A DNA stretch of 64,000 nt from Psococerastis gibbosa (Eukaryota > Arthropoda > Insecta > Psocodea > Psocidae), in assembly GCA_963971405.1 (NCBI GenBank), contig OZ020485.1:31639921-31703920 (forward strand), given 5' to 3'. The position numbers and the translations under genes are program-made. Shown one piece after another: positions 1-9,865 of this stretch (positions are counted from its first letter, which is position 1; each line of letters starts with the position of its first letter). Below the pieces are notes generated by a model. That model was not told where the DNA came from and made no database searches. It worked only from the letters and a program-made list of their open reading frames with translations.

Positions 1-1828
1 AGGGCCCTGTGATACAATATCGTTCCGGGCGGTCCATTGACCCAGTTTAAAAATCGTATGGGAGAAAAACAGTCAAGAAAAAAAAATTTCAGTTAGGGGA
101 CCAAAAAGTACTGCCCTATAGCAGTTAATCCAGAATCATACTTTACATTAGTTACAATAAGAATATATATTTGGAATATCTAATCGGTTTGTCAGCAAAA
201 ATCAAATTTCAAAAGCTGTAATTAGTTCAGGACAGGGTGTCAAAGCAGAAAAAATAATAATTACGCGGAACTTTTGCTTGAAACGCAATTGAAAATGACG
301 ACAATTGGAAATGACGACAAAAGGGATGAAAAACGTGGAGATGGGCAGTGTAAAAAATAAAATAATGGCCAAAGTAGCCGTATATGGAATATATCCTATT
401 CCATTTGCCGTCGTCCACATTTTAGAGACTCTTTTAATCAGGCTTACAGCTTTTTGCAAATCACATTCAAGCGACGACTCTGCCGTACCTTTTTCCTTCT
501 CTTTGTACCCACAATGATGCCATAAGCCATGGAAAAGCTGAGAAGTTTGCTTTGAGCTTTTTTGAAAACCATCAGCCAACCGTAACGGGGATTTATTTTT
601 CACACAATAAATAAGCGACACCATTAAAAACAATCATTGTGATATTTTTACATATAAAGACGTCAGGAGAAAAACGGGAAAAGTGATCAAAAATTGATTT
701 TTCAGAAATCGAATATTAATGTTTAAAGTAGCCCCTGCATACTGTTTTTTCCCACGCTATTTGTGCAGAACCTTACTTGTTTTTCTCCGGTTTTGTTAAG
801 TCATTTAAAACTACGTTAAAAACTGAACAGAATGAGACTATTATCTCAATTTCGACCAAAAGTGCACCTTTCCGGATTTTCAAAAACAGACATTTAAGCA
901 TTTAACCCTTTATCCAGCTAAAGAGTAAAATGCAATCTTCCCGTCGTAAATTAGACTAATATAAGTTACTGTTATAATTTAACTTCTTCATCTTGCGAGA
1001 GTGCCTATTAAGATAAAATTGAAGTTATGTACGTATCAATTTCAAACTGAGACAAAAAAAAGTATAAAGAAACACATCATGGTGAACAAGCCTGTAAAAA
1101 ATTGAAATGTTTCTTCAACCCTAAATCTTTTCGCACCATTTCATGAAAAAGGGATGAAAGAATTTCACTTGGCTGACAGATGGAACTCAAACAAATAATA
1201 ACGCGGGGACAACTCTCAAGTTTCTTGCTCCTATATCTTCTTCAACAACTTTTTACAAAATCCATTTGAATCCACAAAGTGTCTGGAAAGTAGGAGGTCA
1301 CAAGACAAACATATGTGTAGCCTTCCAAAGAGTTGCAGCAATATCTGGGGGATCAGATATCGATCAACGAAAACAATATCCTGGCTAAATTGGAGGGAAT
1401 TCTAAAGCGGCGAGTCATATATCATGCCGCAAAAGGCAGAAAACTTTGCACGGTGAAAAATAAAACCCCCCTATTCTCCTCCCCCTCCCCGTGGAAACAA
1501 TTGAAGTTGTAAGAGCGATATCTCAGCATCAAACAAATGAAATTTTCTAGACAGTGTTTTACCCTTTAATACGTATTAGAAACGACGCAGAACTTTAAAC
1601 AATGACTCTCGCAAGCGTCCTAGCATGTTTATTTAAGACTACCTAAAACTACCTATGCTACTTCGCGCAATATAAACACGCCAAAATTCGAACGGACTTG
1701 AAAGTAATAAAATAAGTAATAAGTAATAAATACTTCCACATTTCCTTATGTTTTTCTCCCCTTGCATTTTCGAAAAAAAATCAAATCTGCAAAGTTGATA
1801 ATAGTATATGTATTAGTTTAAATCCTAA
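1..1828. other. Non-coding AT-rich stretch, no gene seen
   Basis: I see no protein family, RNA gene or bounded repeat here. The open frames are short and biased by A/T runs, and none shows a recognisable motif. A pyrimidine-rich patch lies near 1465-1495. Confidence 0.5.
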
Positions 1829-1864
1829 GGGTAAGTTATTCTTCTGCGTTGGTGCTAGGCCTGC
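1829..1864 (+). repeat. 36-bp dispersed core repeat, copy 1
   Basis: The core begins GGTAAGTTATTCTTCT and ends TAGGCCTGC. Similar cores lie at 21155-21190, 39819-39862 and 43355-43390, all on the plus strand. Flanks differ between copies, so it may be the conserved end of a larger decayed element. Parent family unknown. Confidence 0.6.
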
Positions 1865-2211
1865 CGTAACCGTTATAATAATTATGTCTCTCAAGAAAAA
1901 TATATTAAAGTGGGCTAATGGTAATTGAAATTTTAGATGAGAAGATGCCAACGAGGCTATAAGTTGTCAATCCCGATAAAATTCGGCAATAAAATAGTAT
2001 CGAGCTATACAGCTCTTAGAGGGCAATCAATTATCCAACTACCATGCCATTCAGATCTCATTAGATAGGACAAATATGAAAATTACAAGAAAACATTGGG
2101 TGTCCTTAAGTTTTTCTCCGCGACTGTATACATTAAATGTCAACATTTTGCCTCTGACATTACAATTTATAGGCGGCTGCAGGTAGGCACTGCTGCTGCC
2201 ACCACATATTT

Positions 2212-2755
2212 TTGTACACTATGCTAATAAAAACCGAGTACATGGAATACGGGAAACCAGAACCAGGCACTGTAAAAATAGGTGACCAAGAACTTAAAAA
2301 AAGTGGAGACATTAAGTACCTGGGTAGCACCCATGAACAAAACGGTGGATGTGAAGAAGACGTGAAAGGAAGAATAAAAGCAGGCTGGGGGAAATTTCAT
2401 GATATGGCACCAATTCTCACAGACAGAAAAATGCCAAAGAAGCTCAAGGGTCGAATATATAAGCAAGTGATCAGACCATGCATGCTGTACGGTGCGGATT
2501 GTTGGGCGGTCAGGAAGCGAGATGAACACAAAATCCACGTGGCGGAGATGAGAATGCTACGAAAGTCGTGTGGAGTGACACTGCAAGACCGGCGCCGAAA
2601 TGAGGACATAAGGTTGGAGATGAAAACTGCTGATGTCGCACTGAAACTGAGGGAAAGAAGACTCAGCTGGTGGGGCCACGTCCAGAGGAAAGGAAACATC
2701 CCTCATAACGCGTATGCAGAACGTGACACTCCCTGGACCCCGCCCCCGGGGAAAA
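2212..2755 (+). pseudogene. RTE-like LINE ORF2 C-terminal fragment (after reverse transcriptase)
   Basis: The translated frame reads through a block typical of the region after the reverse transcriptase in RTE-like non-LTR retrotransposons. It contains IKYLGS, then KGRIYKQVIRPCMLYGADCW, then an arginine-rich stretch with RRNEDIR and LSWWGHVQRK. The upstream catalytic half is missing, so this is a 5'-truncated copy. The open frame runs on to a stop at 2808, but the last 15-20 codons come from an adjoining SINE fragment, so the natural C-terminus is lost. It is a dead insertion. The LINE assignment is firm; the exact clade is inferred. Confidence 0.85.
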
Positions 2756-2885
2756 CATACACACATTGCGGTTGGAGAAGTGTCGTAACTCAACACAAGT
2801 ACCTATGAGGTTACTTAAAGAGGCGATTGAAGAGGTTAATCGGATACATTCATTAAATTGTTTGTATTTAACCATTAAAAAAAAG
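2756..2885 (+). mobile_element. SINE-A copy, 5'-truncated
   Basis: From about 2760 the sequence matches the 3' two thirds of the SINE-A family: the GTGTCGTAACTCAACAC block, then GAGGCGATTGAAGAGG, then CGGATACATTCATTAAATTG, then an A-rich tail. The tRNA-like head is missing. It abuts the LINE fragment directly. Confidence 0.75.
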
Positions 2886-3089
2886 TAATTAAAAAAACTA
2901 ATTAAACTAGGTCTAGGCTTTATCGTCTATTTGCATTACAAGTTGGTGTGGTGTATGTATACAACAGGTACCTAATCATAGTAAGACTCCATCTCACGTA
3001 GAGGGATAAAGAAATATATATAGGTATATACTGTATAATATACTCGTATATACCATACAGCATCAATGAATAATCACCAGTACAATTGA

Positions 3090-3329
3090 GTAGTAGTAGT
3101 ATGGTTGGACACAGTCCCAGGCCACGGTGTGGGCCCATAGGACAGGGGACCTCCTGATTATAGTGGATTCCGAACCACTTGGGAAACACAGTGAAGTCAC
3201 ACGATTAGTTCGGAGGTGACCAGGACAAGTCCTAACATGTTTCCCTACCGGCACTGTGCACACTACCAAGTTTTCTGCAGCTTTGAACCTGCTCTGGTCC
3301 GCTGGATTCAACTTGGTAAGGCGGCCGGC
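3090..3329 (-). mobile_element. 5S rRNA-derived SINE (SINE3 type), copy 1, with 11-bp TSD
   Basis: On the minus strand the element starts at 3329 with GCCGGCCGCCTTACCAAGTT, close to the 5' end of animal 5S rRNA (GCCAACGGCCATACCACGTT). It ends in a short TAC microsatellite at 3091-3101. Perfect 11-bp duplications AGTACAATTGA flank it (3079-3089 and 3330-3340), so both ends are certain. A segment near 3170 resembles a B box, and the last 50 bp match the 3' end of the LINE at 8070-8275. Two more copies lie at 20472-20665 and 61925-62134. Short open frames on the minus strand here are not genes. Confidence 0.85.
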
Positions 3330-3340
3330 AGTACAATTGA

Positions 3341-5565
3341 ATACATTTACATATTATTTAGTGTAGTTTATATTTTTTAAATATAAATCAGTTGCATTCG
3401 AACCGTAATATAACCGGTTTTTTCCCCCAGCTTAAGTATCTATTGTAGCTGCAGAGCCCCAAACATAGCTGTACATTATATTTTGGCCATGCATTCATTG
3501 GGTGAAATGAGAAACATGAGAGTTTAAGTCTCCGTTTATAGCAAAACAGTTTATCACAATATCCAGCTATAATAAAACAACCACAAGAAAGGTCCACAGT
3601 GCGATTTATATTGTGAATTGGCGCAATAAGCTATTGAGTAATACAATAGCTTGCGGCAGGCAATCATTTTTCATTTTATACTTTTTACACAGGAACACTA
3701 ACTCAAACTCTATTGAAAATGGTTAACTGCAACCATTTTCATCGCACCAACTTCATTCGACAACTGGGAGCGTTTTTTCATAATCACAACAGAGCAGTCG
3801 GTAAACACAAGTTTTATGGTTGCTGTACATTTTCCAATCTCTTTTATTAGCTTTACCTCTGTTTGGTTGCTGGTTTTCATATTTTTTTTTTTTTGGGGGG
3901 GGGATATGCGGGCTTATTTTTACAACATCTTAGGTGAGTACTTATTCAGAATGTATGTAATTGCCCCTGTGATAAACTAAATAAACAAGATATAAAATTT
4001 AAATCTGAAGATAGCGTTCAATTTCACTTACATCTTGCAATTTCAGTAGAGATTGCAGATGAAAAATAAAACGAGATATGAAAATCTCCATTGTACTGTA
4101 GGCAATGCTGCGTTTTTTTTCTCAATAATCCAAGGAATAGATCCCGCTCCGAATTGAAATTGTATCTCTTCAACAATATCTATATTACGTGGTTGAAGGG
4201 GTTTGAACGGGCCTTTGTTGAAATCTAGGTCAAAATGTATCGTGTCATGTAATTTTTGTATGTTATTTCAAATTAAGTTTAATAACTATTTGTATAGGTA
4301 TTTATAATTTATAATTATACAATAATTTTATTTTTATTTTTAATAACTGCTTATGCTATGCATTGCATAACCTCAAAATTAGCGTCCTAATGACCTAATT
4401 TACTGATGTCTGTCATTGTAAACTGTTAAATATTTTTTAATGTTAAGTTTTAAGATGAGACTCTAAAAAATGAGGTTAGTAAAGAGTTCGTATGTGTCAG
4501 ATTTTGGAGTCAATTTTTTTAAAATTTCTAAGTTCCATAACTTCCTACAATGTAATTATTATGGAATCCAAAATCACATGCAATGAGGAACCTATCCGCA
4601 GGAGCAACGGGACTAACTAAAATTATTTATTATTTTTTATTATTATTCATTTTATTAAAGTATTTTTAGTTAAAACTCAGCCAGGATAAGAATAACCAAT
4701 AACAAATAACATAACAATAAGTATAAATAAGAATGCGCCTCATTTGAAACGAGATTCTCGGCGCGAAGCAACACTGCGACGTCACAGCGACCCACCCAGT
4801 TCAATATTTTCTCTCGACTTTAGAGTAAAATTGGAAGCGTTTTGAAAAACGTGTAATTTTTTGGCTTCATTTTTTAATTGGATCAAGCCAGAAATCATAC
4901 TACGGCACTTAGCGCTTGAATTGCAGTGAACTTTTATGTGAGTAGGAGCCTGGCGAATTTTTCTGAGAATTACATATTGCAGATCGAGGTCAATTGAAAT
5001 AGCAGCACTCACATCTATCTATTTCGTCTACATTATACTGTATGTGATATAGAGTACAAATTTAATTTTACAACAATGAGTTGTGTATTGGGGCCCTACA
5101 GCAAAATAACCAATTTCAGACACTTCAGATTTCATTACCCAGCTCTTGAACTTTGCCAGTGGCGATAACAAACTCTTTCTTGCTGTTTTCCCCTTTTCTT
5201 TTGAGTTCCAAACATGCTACCACCCATTGAGCCGACAGAATTAAATTGTACCCACATATCGCCAATTTAAATAAAATGATGAAGAGTATATGCTTCTTCT
5301 AAGCTGAGCAACTGGCAGGCTTTAAAAAATTACACTTGATATCACTATAACAGAAACTTTCTTTGCACTAGTGACTAGTAGATTTGCAAACGCAACAAGA
5401 AAATATTGGCAAATTATTGATAGATTCAAGCAAGACGAATCGGTACTGTACAAAAAGAACAAAGTCGCCAAAGATTATTTTAAATTCTACAACGAACAGT
5501 TCAAATTCGGGAAATTAAAAAAAAAACTGACGGTTTGAGGAAAGTAAATTAACAATTATTAGGCG
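3341..5565. other. Non-coding stretch, no gene seen
   Basis: AT-rich sequence with a T-run followed by a G-run near 3885-3903. No coding exon or bounded element could be supported. Confidence 0.45.
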
Positions 5566-5615
5566 CTAAGGGATCGTTTATAGTAGGCAGTCGCGGGAGC
5601 GGGTCTGGTGTTAAA
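5566..5615 (+). repeat. Terminal-like repeat shared with 36505-36546
   Basis: The TAAGGGATCGTTTATAG and CGCGGGAGCGGGTCT blocks recur, diverged and inverted, at 36505-36546. They look like the end of a DNA transposon family, but the partner ends are not visible. Confidence 0.35.
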
Positions 5616-6071
5616 TAAACATAAGAAAAGCTTGTATATAGTTTCTTTATTTAAATATAAAGTCTCTTTTTAAGATAAATTTCTCAAGGTGTATAATAAG
5701 AAGACACTTTGACCAATGTCATCACGGAATGACGAGCTTATCCTATGTTTATGTGCCAGATACACCTGCTATAAATACCTGATATTTTCATCAGTAGGCA
5801 TTTATAGAATTAAATAGGCTATACACCTATTAAGAATGTCAAGGCGAAGCAATAAAGGTGTAAAAGAGTTGCCAGGAGTTCACGAAATCGACGGGAAACA
5901 CGTGTGGGAATATTTATAATACTGTAGGTAGGGATTTGCCGCGTGCTTGAAATGACAGATAATGCGATTTTAGCCCATTCTGAGAAGAATAAACAAAATA
6001 AACGACAATGCGATTCAAATCCTTCACAATCTCCCAGCCATTCTCGTACATTGTCATACTCCTGTATCATT

Positions 6072-6617
6072 TTGCTTTCCTATGTATACGAAGTATAAGA
6101 AAGGCTTTGTGATAGTTGAAATTTTCGATTTCCAAATTTATGTAGATTTAAACGTTACAAAGTGTTTTTTACGAAATATAAAAAACAATTATTTCTCAAA
6201 AACTGCTCCAACGATTCTTTTTAAAATCACAAAAAATGTAGTTGCTATTAATGTGAACAAAACCCATTAGGTCACTTCTCTCTAGATAGTTTGGTTCATG
6301 GCACAAAAAATATAAAAAATACATTTCATGAAAAATCACTAAAAAATAATTTTTCAGATCTATCGATGCTTTCTAACTTTGGGTAAGTTTTGGGCGCTAA
6401 ATAGAGTAACAAAATCAAACACCTGTCCATTATAGATTGTGCAATTGCCTGTCCAATCAATCCAGTGGTTTAGTTTAGGGAAAATCGAGGCAGCCGAAAT
6501 TTAACCCTAGGACAATTATTTCCCATACAACTACAGTACTCGTAATTATGTATTACGGTACCTATACTAATTTATAAATATGCAAGCATGCAATGGTTCA
6601 CTCGTACGGGTTCTTTT
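6072..6617. mobile_element. Foldback family F, single diverged arm
   Basis: The left part (6072-6260) resembles the right arm of the foldback element at 54624-56828, including the GAAAGGCTTTGTGAT block and the AAAACTGCTCCAACGATT block. The right part (about 6320-6617) matches the right arm of the element at 34327-35087, including TTTAACCCTAGGACAATTAT, and ends in GGTTCTTTT. Only one arm is present, so this is a decayed or deleted copy. Confidence 0.6.
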
Positions 6618-7394
6618 ACATAGGTACAGCCATCTCTATTTTTGGTTTTACCACTTTTACCTGGAGGAACCGTCTAAGACAGTTTGCATACCTACATACC
6701 ACTCCTGTCCCTAGACCAACACTGTCATAAGTTGTTGTTAAGTAGGGTCCTTAAGGAACATCGTCATCCATTGCGCTCCTGATAGCAGTCTGCCCATAAA
6801 AATCGGGAATAAGTAAATAGGGGAGCCCTAAGTAATAAAAAACGAAAATATAATTTATCCGGATCAAAATTCCACCTGCGCATGGTTAGTTAACATGTGT
6901 CATAACCATACACAGTAGTTAATATCCTCAATGTTTTGCTGTGTAGCAGTCCATGTTGTAAAATAAACCCGTAGGTAACATGGGAACGCCATAGTGGCGG
7001 ACCATGCCAGGCAGGTGGAGATACGGATGGACAGTTTCTGGGGGGAGGGGAGGGATATAATTCCCAAAGGAGCATAAGGGACGACATCGTCATCCTTTTT
7101 CCAACATAAAACTCCCAACTTAATGTCACTTTCCATATCCATAATCGCAAAGGATGACAGCATTGTGAAACTAAAGACACTGCGAAAAATAAAAATAGTC
7201 CAGTTGTGACGAGGGTTCTAAAAATTGAAGTCTGGAAGACAATTTTCTACTGCTGATTGCAAAGCCCACGTAAAAATTGATATTCCTGGGTTTTAATGGA
7301 CTAGACACTATCCACAACAAATACAATACCAATAAATTATTAATTATTAATTAGTGGGTGTGTAAGCCCATAAAGTTTTGGGATAAGATCTAGT
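6618..7394. other. Non-coding stretch, no gene seen
   Basis: Two overlapping minus-strand frames near 6890-7180 are open but carry no recognisable motif. I regard them as chance. Confidence 0.4.
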
Positions 7395-7402
7395 AGAGAA
7401 TC

Positions 7403-7619
7403 CAGACGAGAACTTCGTAAGCTGCATCATAGAAGGAACAATGGAAGGCGTCAACCGACCTGGGCGCCCGAGAAAAGAGTATCTGCAGCAAGTTATGGAG
7501 GATGTAGGGGCCAAAACATAATAAGTGGAGCTGAAGAGAGCGTGCCAGGATCGAGGGAAGTAGAGGCATCGAAGCCACATGTTGCAGCCAACCAGCCATC
7601 CGGCTGTAACTTGAAGAAG
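7403..7619 (+). pseudogene. 5'-truncated LINE 3' end with 8-bp TSD
   Basis: One frame reads IIEGTMEGVNRPGRPRKEYL and then QQVMEDVG, a motif common at the C-terminus of several LINE polyproteins. In-frame stops follow, but the ELKRACQDR-like and PTSHPAV-like segments remain readable. The 3' end has a short GAA-rich tail. The 8-bp repeat AGAGAATC occurs at 7395-7402 and 7620-7627, consistent with target-site duplication. A longer relative lies on the minus strand at 12440-13100. Confidence 0.75.
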
Positions 7620-7791
7620 AGAGAATCAACCTTCGTGACTACATAATTTGGAACGCTGCGGTCAGCACAGCAGCAAGCCTCACAAGCGCGTTTCCCTCCT
7701 ACCGGCGCAGGACCGCTGGAATCCAGACCTTTGCAACACAATTTAATTTCATAATTTCGAAAAATTATGTCAACTAGAGGCAGTACGAATA

Positions 7792-8017
7792 CCTGGCGGA
7801 GCCTCAATATGCTAAGAACGGGGGGTCCAAGATGCCGCACGAATCTGTGTTACTGGGGACCCGACGTACAAATGCGGACAACGATAAGATCCCCTTCTGG
7901 TTTGCCCGAGACTAGCAGAAGCTGTGTCCCAGATCTCTTAGATGCCAATGACAAGACCATCCGGGCCGCAATGTTTTTGGATCAACGTGTCCTAGGCCCG
8001 GAAACGTTAAGTAAGTA
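7792..8017 (+). pseudogene. 5'-truncated LINE C-terminus with TAAG tail and 10-bp TSD
   Basis: The frame reads LNMLRTGGPRCRTNLCYWG and later DLLDANDKTIRAAMFL. This matches the Cys/His-rich C-terminal region of RNase H-bearing LINE clades (Jockey/R1-like): an LNxLRTG-CxxNLxxWG block and a terminal acidic helix. It ends in a (TAAG)n tail. The duplication AGTACGAATA lies at 7782-7791 and 8018-8027. The fragment cannot be autonomous. Confidence 0.8.
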
Positions 8018-8069
8018 AGTACGAATATCTCACTGTTACGTTACTTGGTAGATATGTAAACCAGAGCTA

Positions 8070-8275
8070 GTAGTAGTAGATATTGGCAAAGTCCCAGGCC
8101 ACGGTGAGGGCCATAGGACACGCCCCATCTTGCTCACTCGGAAGCGAAGCGCGCCACCTCTTTTGGGCGAAGCTGTTTCCCTGCCTGTAGTCTTCCCATA
8201 ACAAAACCGACCGAGGAAAGACGTTCTCGCCAGACTGCCGGGCAGTCCATCAGCACGTGCCACCCGGTCTCAGCG
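8070..8275 (-). pseudogene. 5'-truncated LINE 3' end with TAC tail and 9-bp TSD
   Basis: On the minus strand the frame reads ETGWHVLMDCPAVWRERLSS and ends at KEVARFASE with a stop near 8140. The H-x4-C block is the usual C-terminal zinc-knuckle-like segment of LINE ORF2. About 70 bp of 3' UTR follow, ending in a TAC microsatellite at 8070-8079. The duplication CCAGAGCTA lies at 8061-8069 and 8276-8284. The 3' UTR matches the tail of the SINE3 copy at 3090-3329, which makes this LINE family the likely helper of that SINE. Confidence 0.8.
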
Positions 8276-8837
8276 CCAGAGCTATAATATAATATATATA
8301 ACATTGACAACATTGCCACTATAGGCCGGTTGGGCACTTTTTCGTTATTCAGAGCCTACGTTTCCAAGAAACATATTGTACACTCATACAATATAATTGT
8401 AAATAAAAAATAACATTCGTAGTGTTCCTTTCTTGCAATACCATGCTAGAGGAAATTGAGGCTATTATCGAGAACTTGAATATTATTATCTTCAATTCTT
8501 GAATTTCAATATTCTAATGGTTTCGGGGAGTCGAAAAACGAATGAGCGGTGGGAACGGGGTTAGAAGAGGGCAAAGTAATTACATAAATTTGCAGCTTAA
8601 TCGTAAGTTTCCGCTAAAACTCCAGTGAATTGTGTTTTTACTTCTGAACTTAAACGAATTCAAAGAGGGTTAGGAAGGTTTTAGCTTCCTTTACAAGTTA
8701 ATATAGTAGAGTATTGGAAAAATTAAGTAAATCATTCTTTATATTTCAGAACTTCGATCTTTTCCTGTAACGGTCGTAATATTTAAGGCTGTATAGACAA
8801 TAATTGAATTCCCAAAGCGGAACAGCAAAGTGAAATC

Positions 8838-9000
8838 GACTTCGATGGCAAGGTGGTAGCATGCTTGTAGATATGCGAGGGTGTACACGCCATGAGATCG
8901 GAAACGTGTCGTAACTCAACACGGGTACTAACCTACAGAGGCGACTGTAGAGGTAAATCGGATACATTCATTACATTGTCTGCATGCGATTAACATTTTA
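8838..9000 (+). mobile_element. SINE-A copy, near full length
   Basis: It starts at GACTTCGATGGCAAGGTGG. TGGCAAGGTGG (8846-8856) fits a tRNA A box. The B-box-like block near GTGTCGTAACTC is weak. The copy runs to GCGATTAACATTTTA and an A-rich tail. It lies tail to tail with the copy at 9101-9260. Confidence 0.75.
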
Positions 9001-9100
9001 TAAAAAGTTAATTAATGTATTTTTCAATACAAAATACAGTACAATAGAAATATTTATATATATTGTATTATTCATGTTTTTTTGTTTTTTAATTTAAAAA

Positions 9101-9260
9101 AAGGTTAGTCGCATGCAAACAATTCAATGAATGTATTCGATAGACCTTTTCAGTCGCCTCTGTAGGTTAGTAGCCGTGTTGAGTTACGACACGTCTCCGA
9201 TCGCATGGCGTGTAGAGACTCGCACAAGTACAAGCACGCTACCACCTGGCCATCGAAGTC
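9101..9260 (-). mobile_element. SINE-A copy, opposite orientation
   Basis: This is the inverted partner of 8838-9000, separated from it by about 100 bp of AT-rich DNA. The minus strand starts at GACTTCGATGGCCAGGTGG and ends in the A-rich tail next to 9101. Confidence 0.75.
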
Positions 9261-9416
9261 AATTCCTCTGTAATAACGCATTTTGTATTGTTATAATGAA
9301 TTATATTACACTTATTTGGCTGGAATTTGTAAAATTCCTTTTAAAAACTGCTGCCAGCGATCAAATTAGCTCTTCCTCACAGCTACATGACCAATTTCTA
9401 AATTGCTTCAGTTCGG

Positions 9417-9605
9417 CTAGGTAGAAACCTGTGTGTTTTCATTCAAAGGTCTGGCGGTCCCTACTCTAAACCACACCGCCAAGCAACAGAACTTCCCACT
9501 CCATTTGCCTGATTTACTGAAGAGATTCGCAAAATTTAGGACAGGATCCCGACTCTTAAGAGATGGAGTAAATTTAATTTCTTCAAAGTTCCCTCGGTCG
9601 GCCAT
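9417..9605 (-). CDS. Candidate first exon or small ORF, product unknown
   Basis: On the minus strand an ATG at 9605 sits in a strong context (GGAAAATGGCC) after a GA-rich, CpG-containing leader that resembles a 5' UTR. The frame gives 62 residues starting MADRGNFEEIKFTPSLKSRD and stops at 9417. I do not recognise the protein. It could be the first coding exon of a gene continuing to the left, since GT dinucleotides that could serve as donors occur in the second half, or an orphan ORF. No other exon was found to support it. Confidence 0.25.
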   Translation of the reverse strand: MADRGNFEEIKFTPSLKSRDPVLNFANLFSKSGKWSGKFCCLAVWFRVGTARPLNENTQVST

Positions 9606-9762
9606 TTTCCTTCTTGACACGACTTCAAAACCAAAACGTCTCTCCTCTCTCTCAGACCAAAGCCAAGGCGATTTTCTGCGTCGCCGATTCACCGATAACT
9701 TCAGATAGTGAATCCAATTGAAGGGTGCTGGCAACCTTTGTTTTAGATTTCAAATGACATAA

Positions 9763-9865
9763 GGTAGTTCCCACGATCGTTGAAAATTCTCGGTAAGGAA
9801 TACTGGGCGGCATGACCGTGCAGTATTACTTACCAAGACTTTTTCAAGCGATCGTGGGAGCCACC
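9763..9865. mobile_element. Short palindromic MITE, PIF/Harbinger-like ends
   Basis: Inverted arms of about 45 bp share the order GGTxGxTCCCACGATCG, TTGAAAA, then GGTAAGxAATACTG. The flanks are TAA on the left and TTA on the right, compatible with the TWA targets of PIF/Harbinger elements. Confidence 0.6.

Noticed and set aside
3063-3311. Minus-strand frame of 82 residues, similar to one at 61829-62044
   Set aside because: The similarity comes from the shared 5S-derived SINE, not from a protein family.
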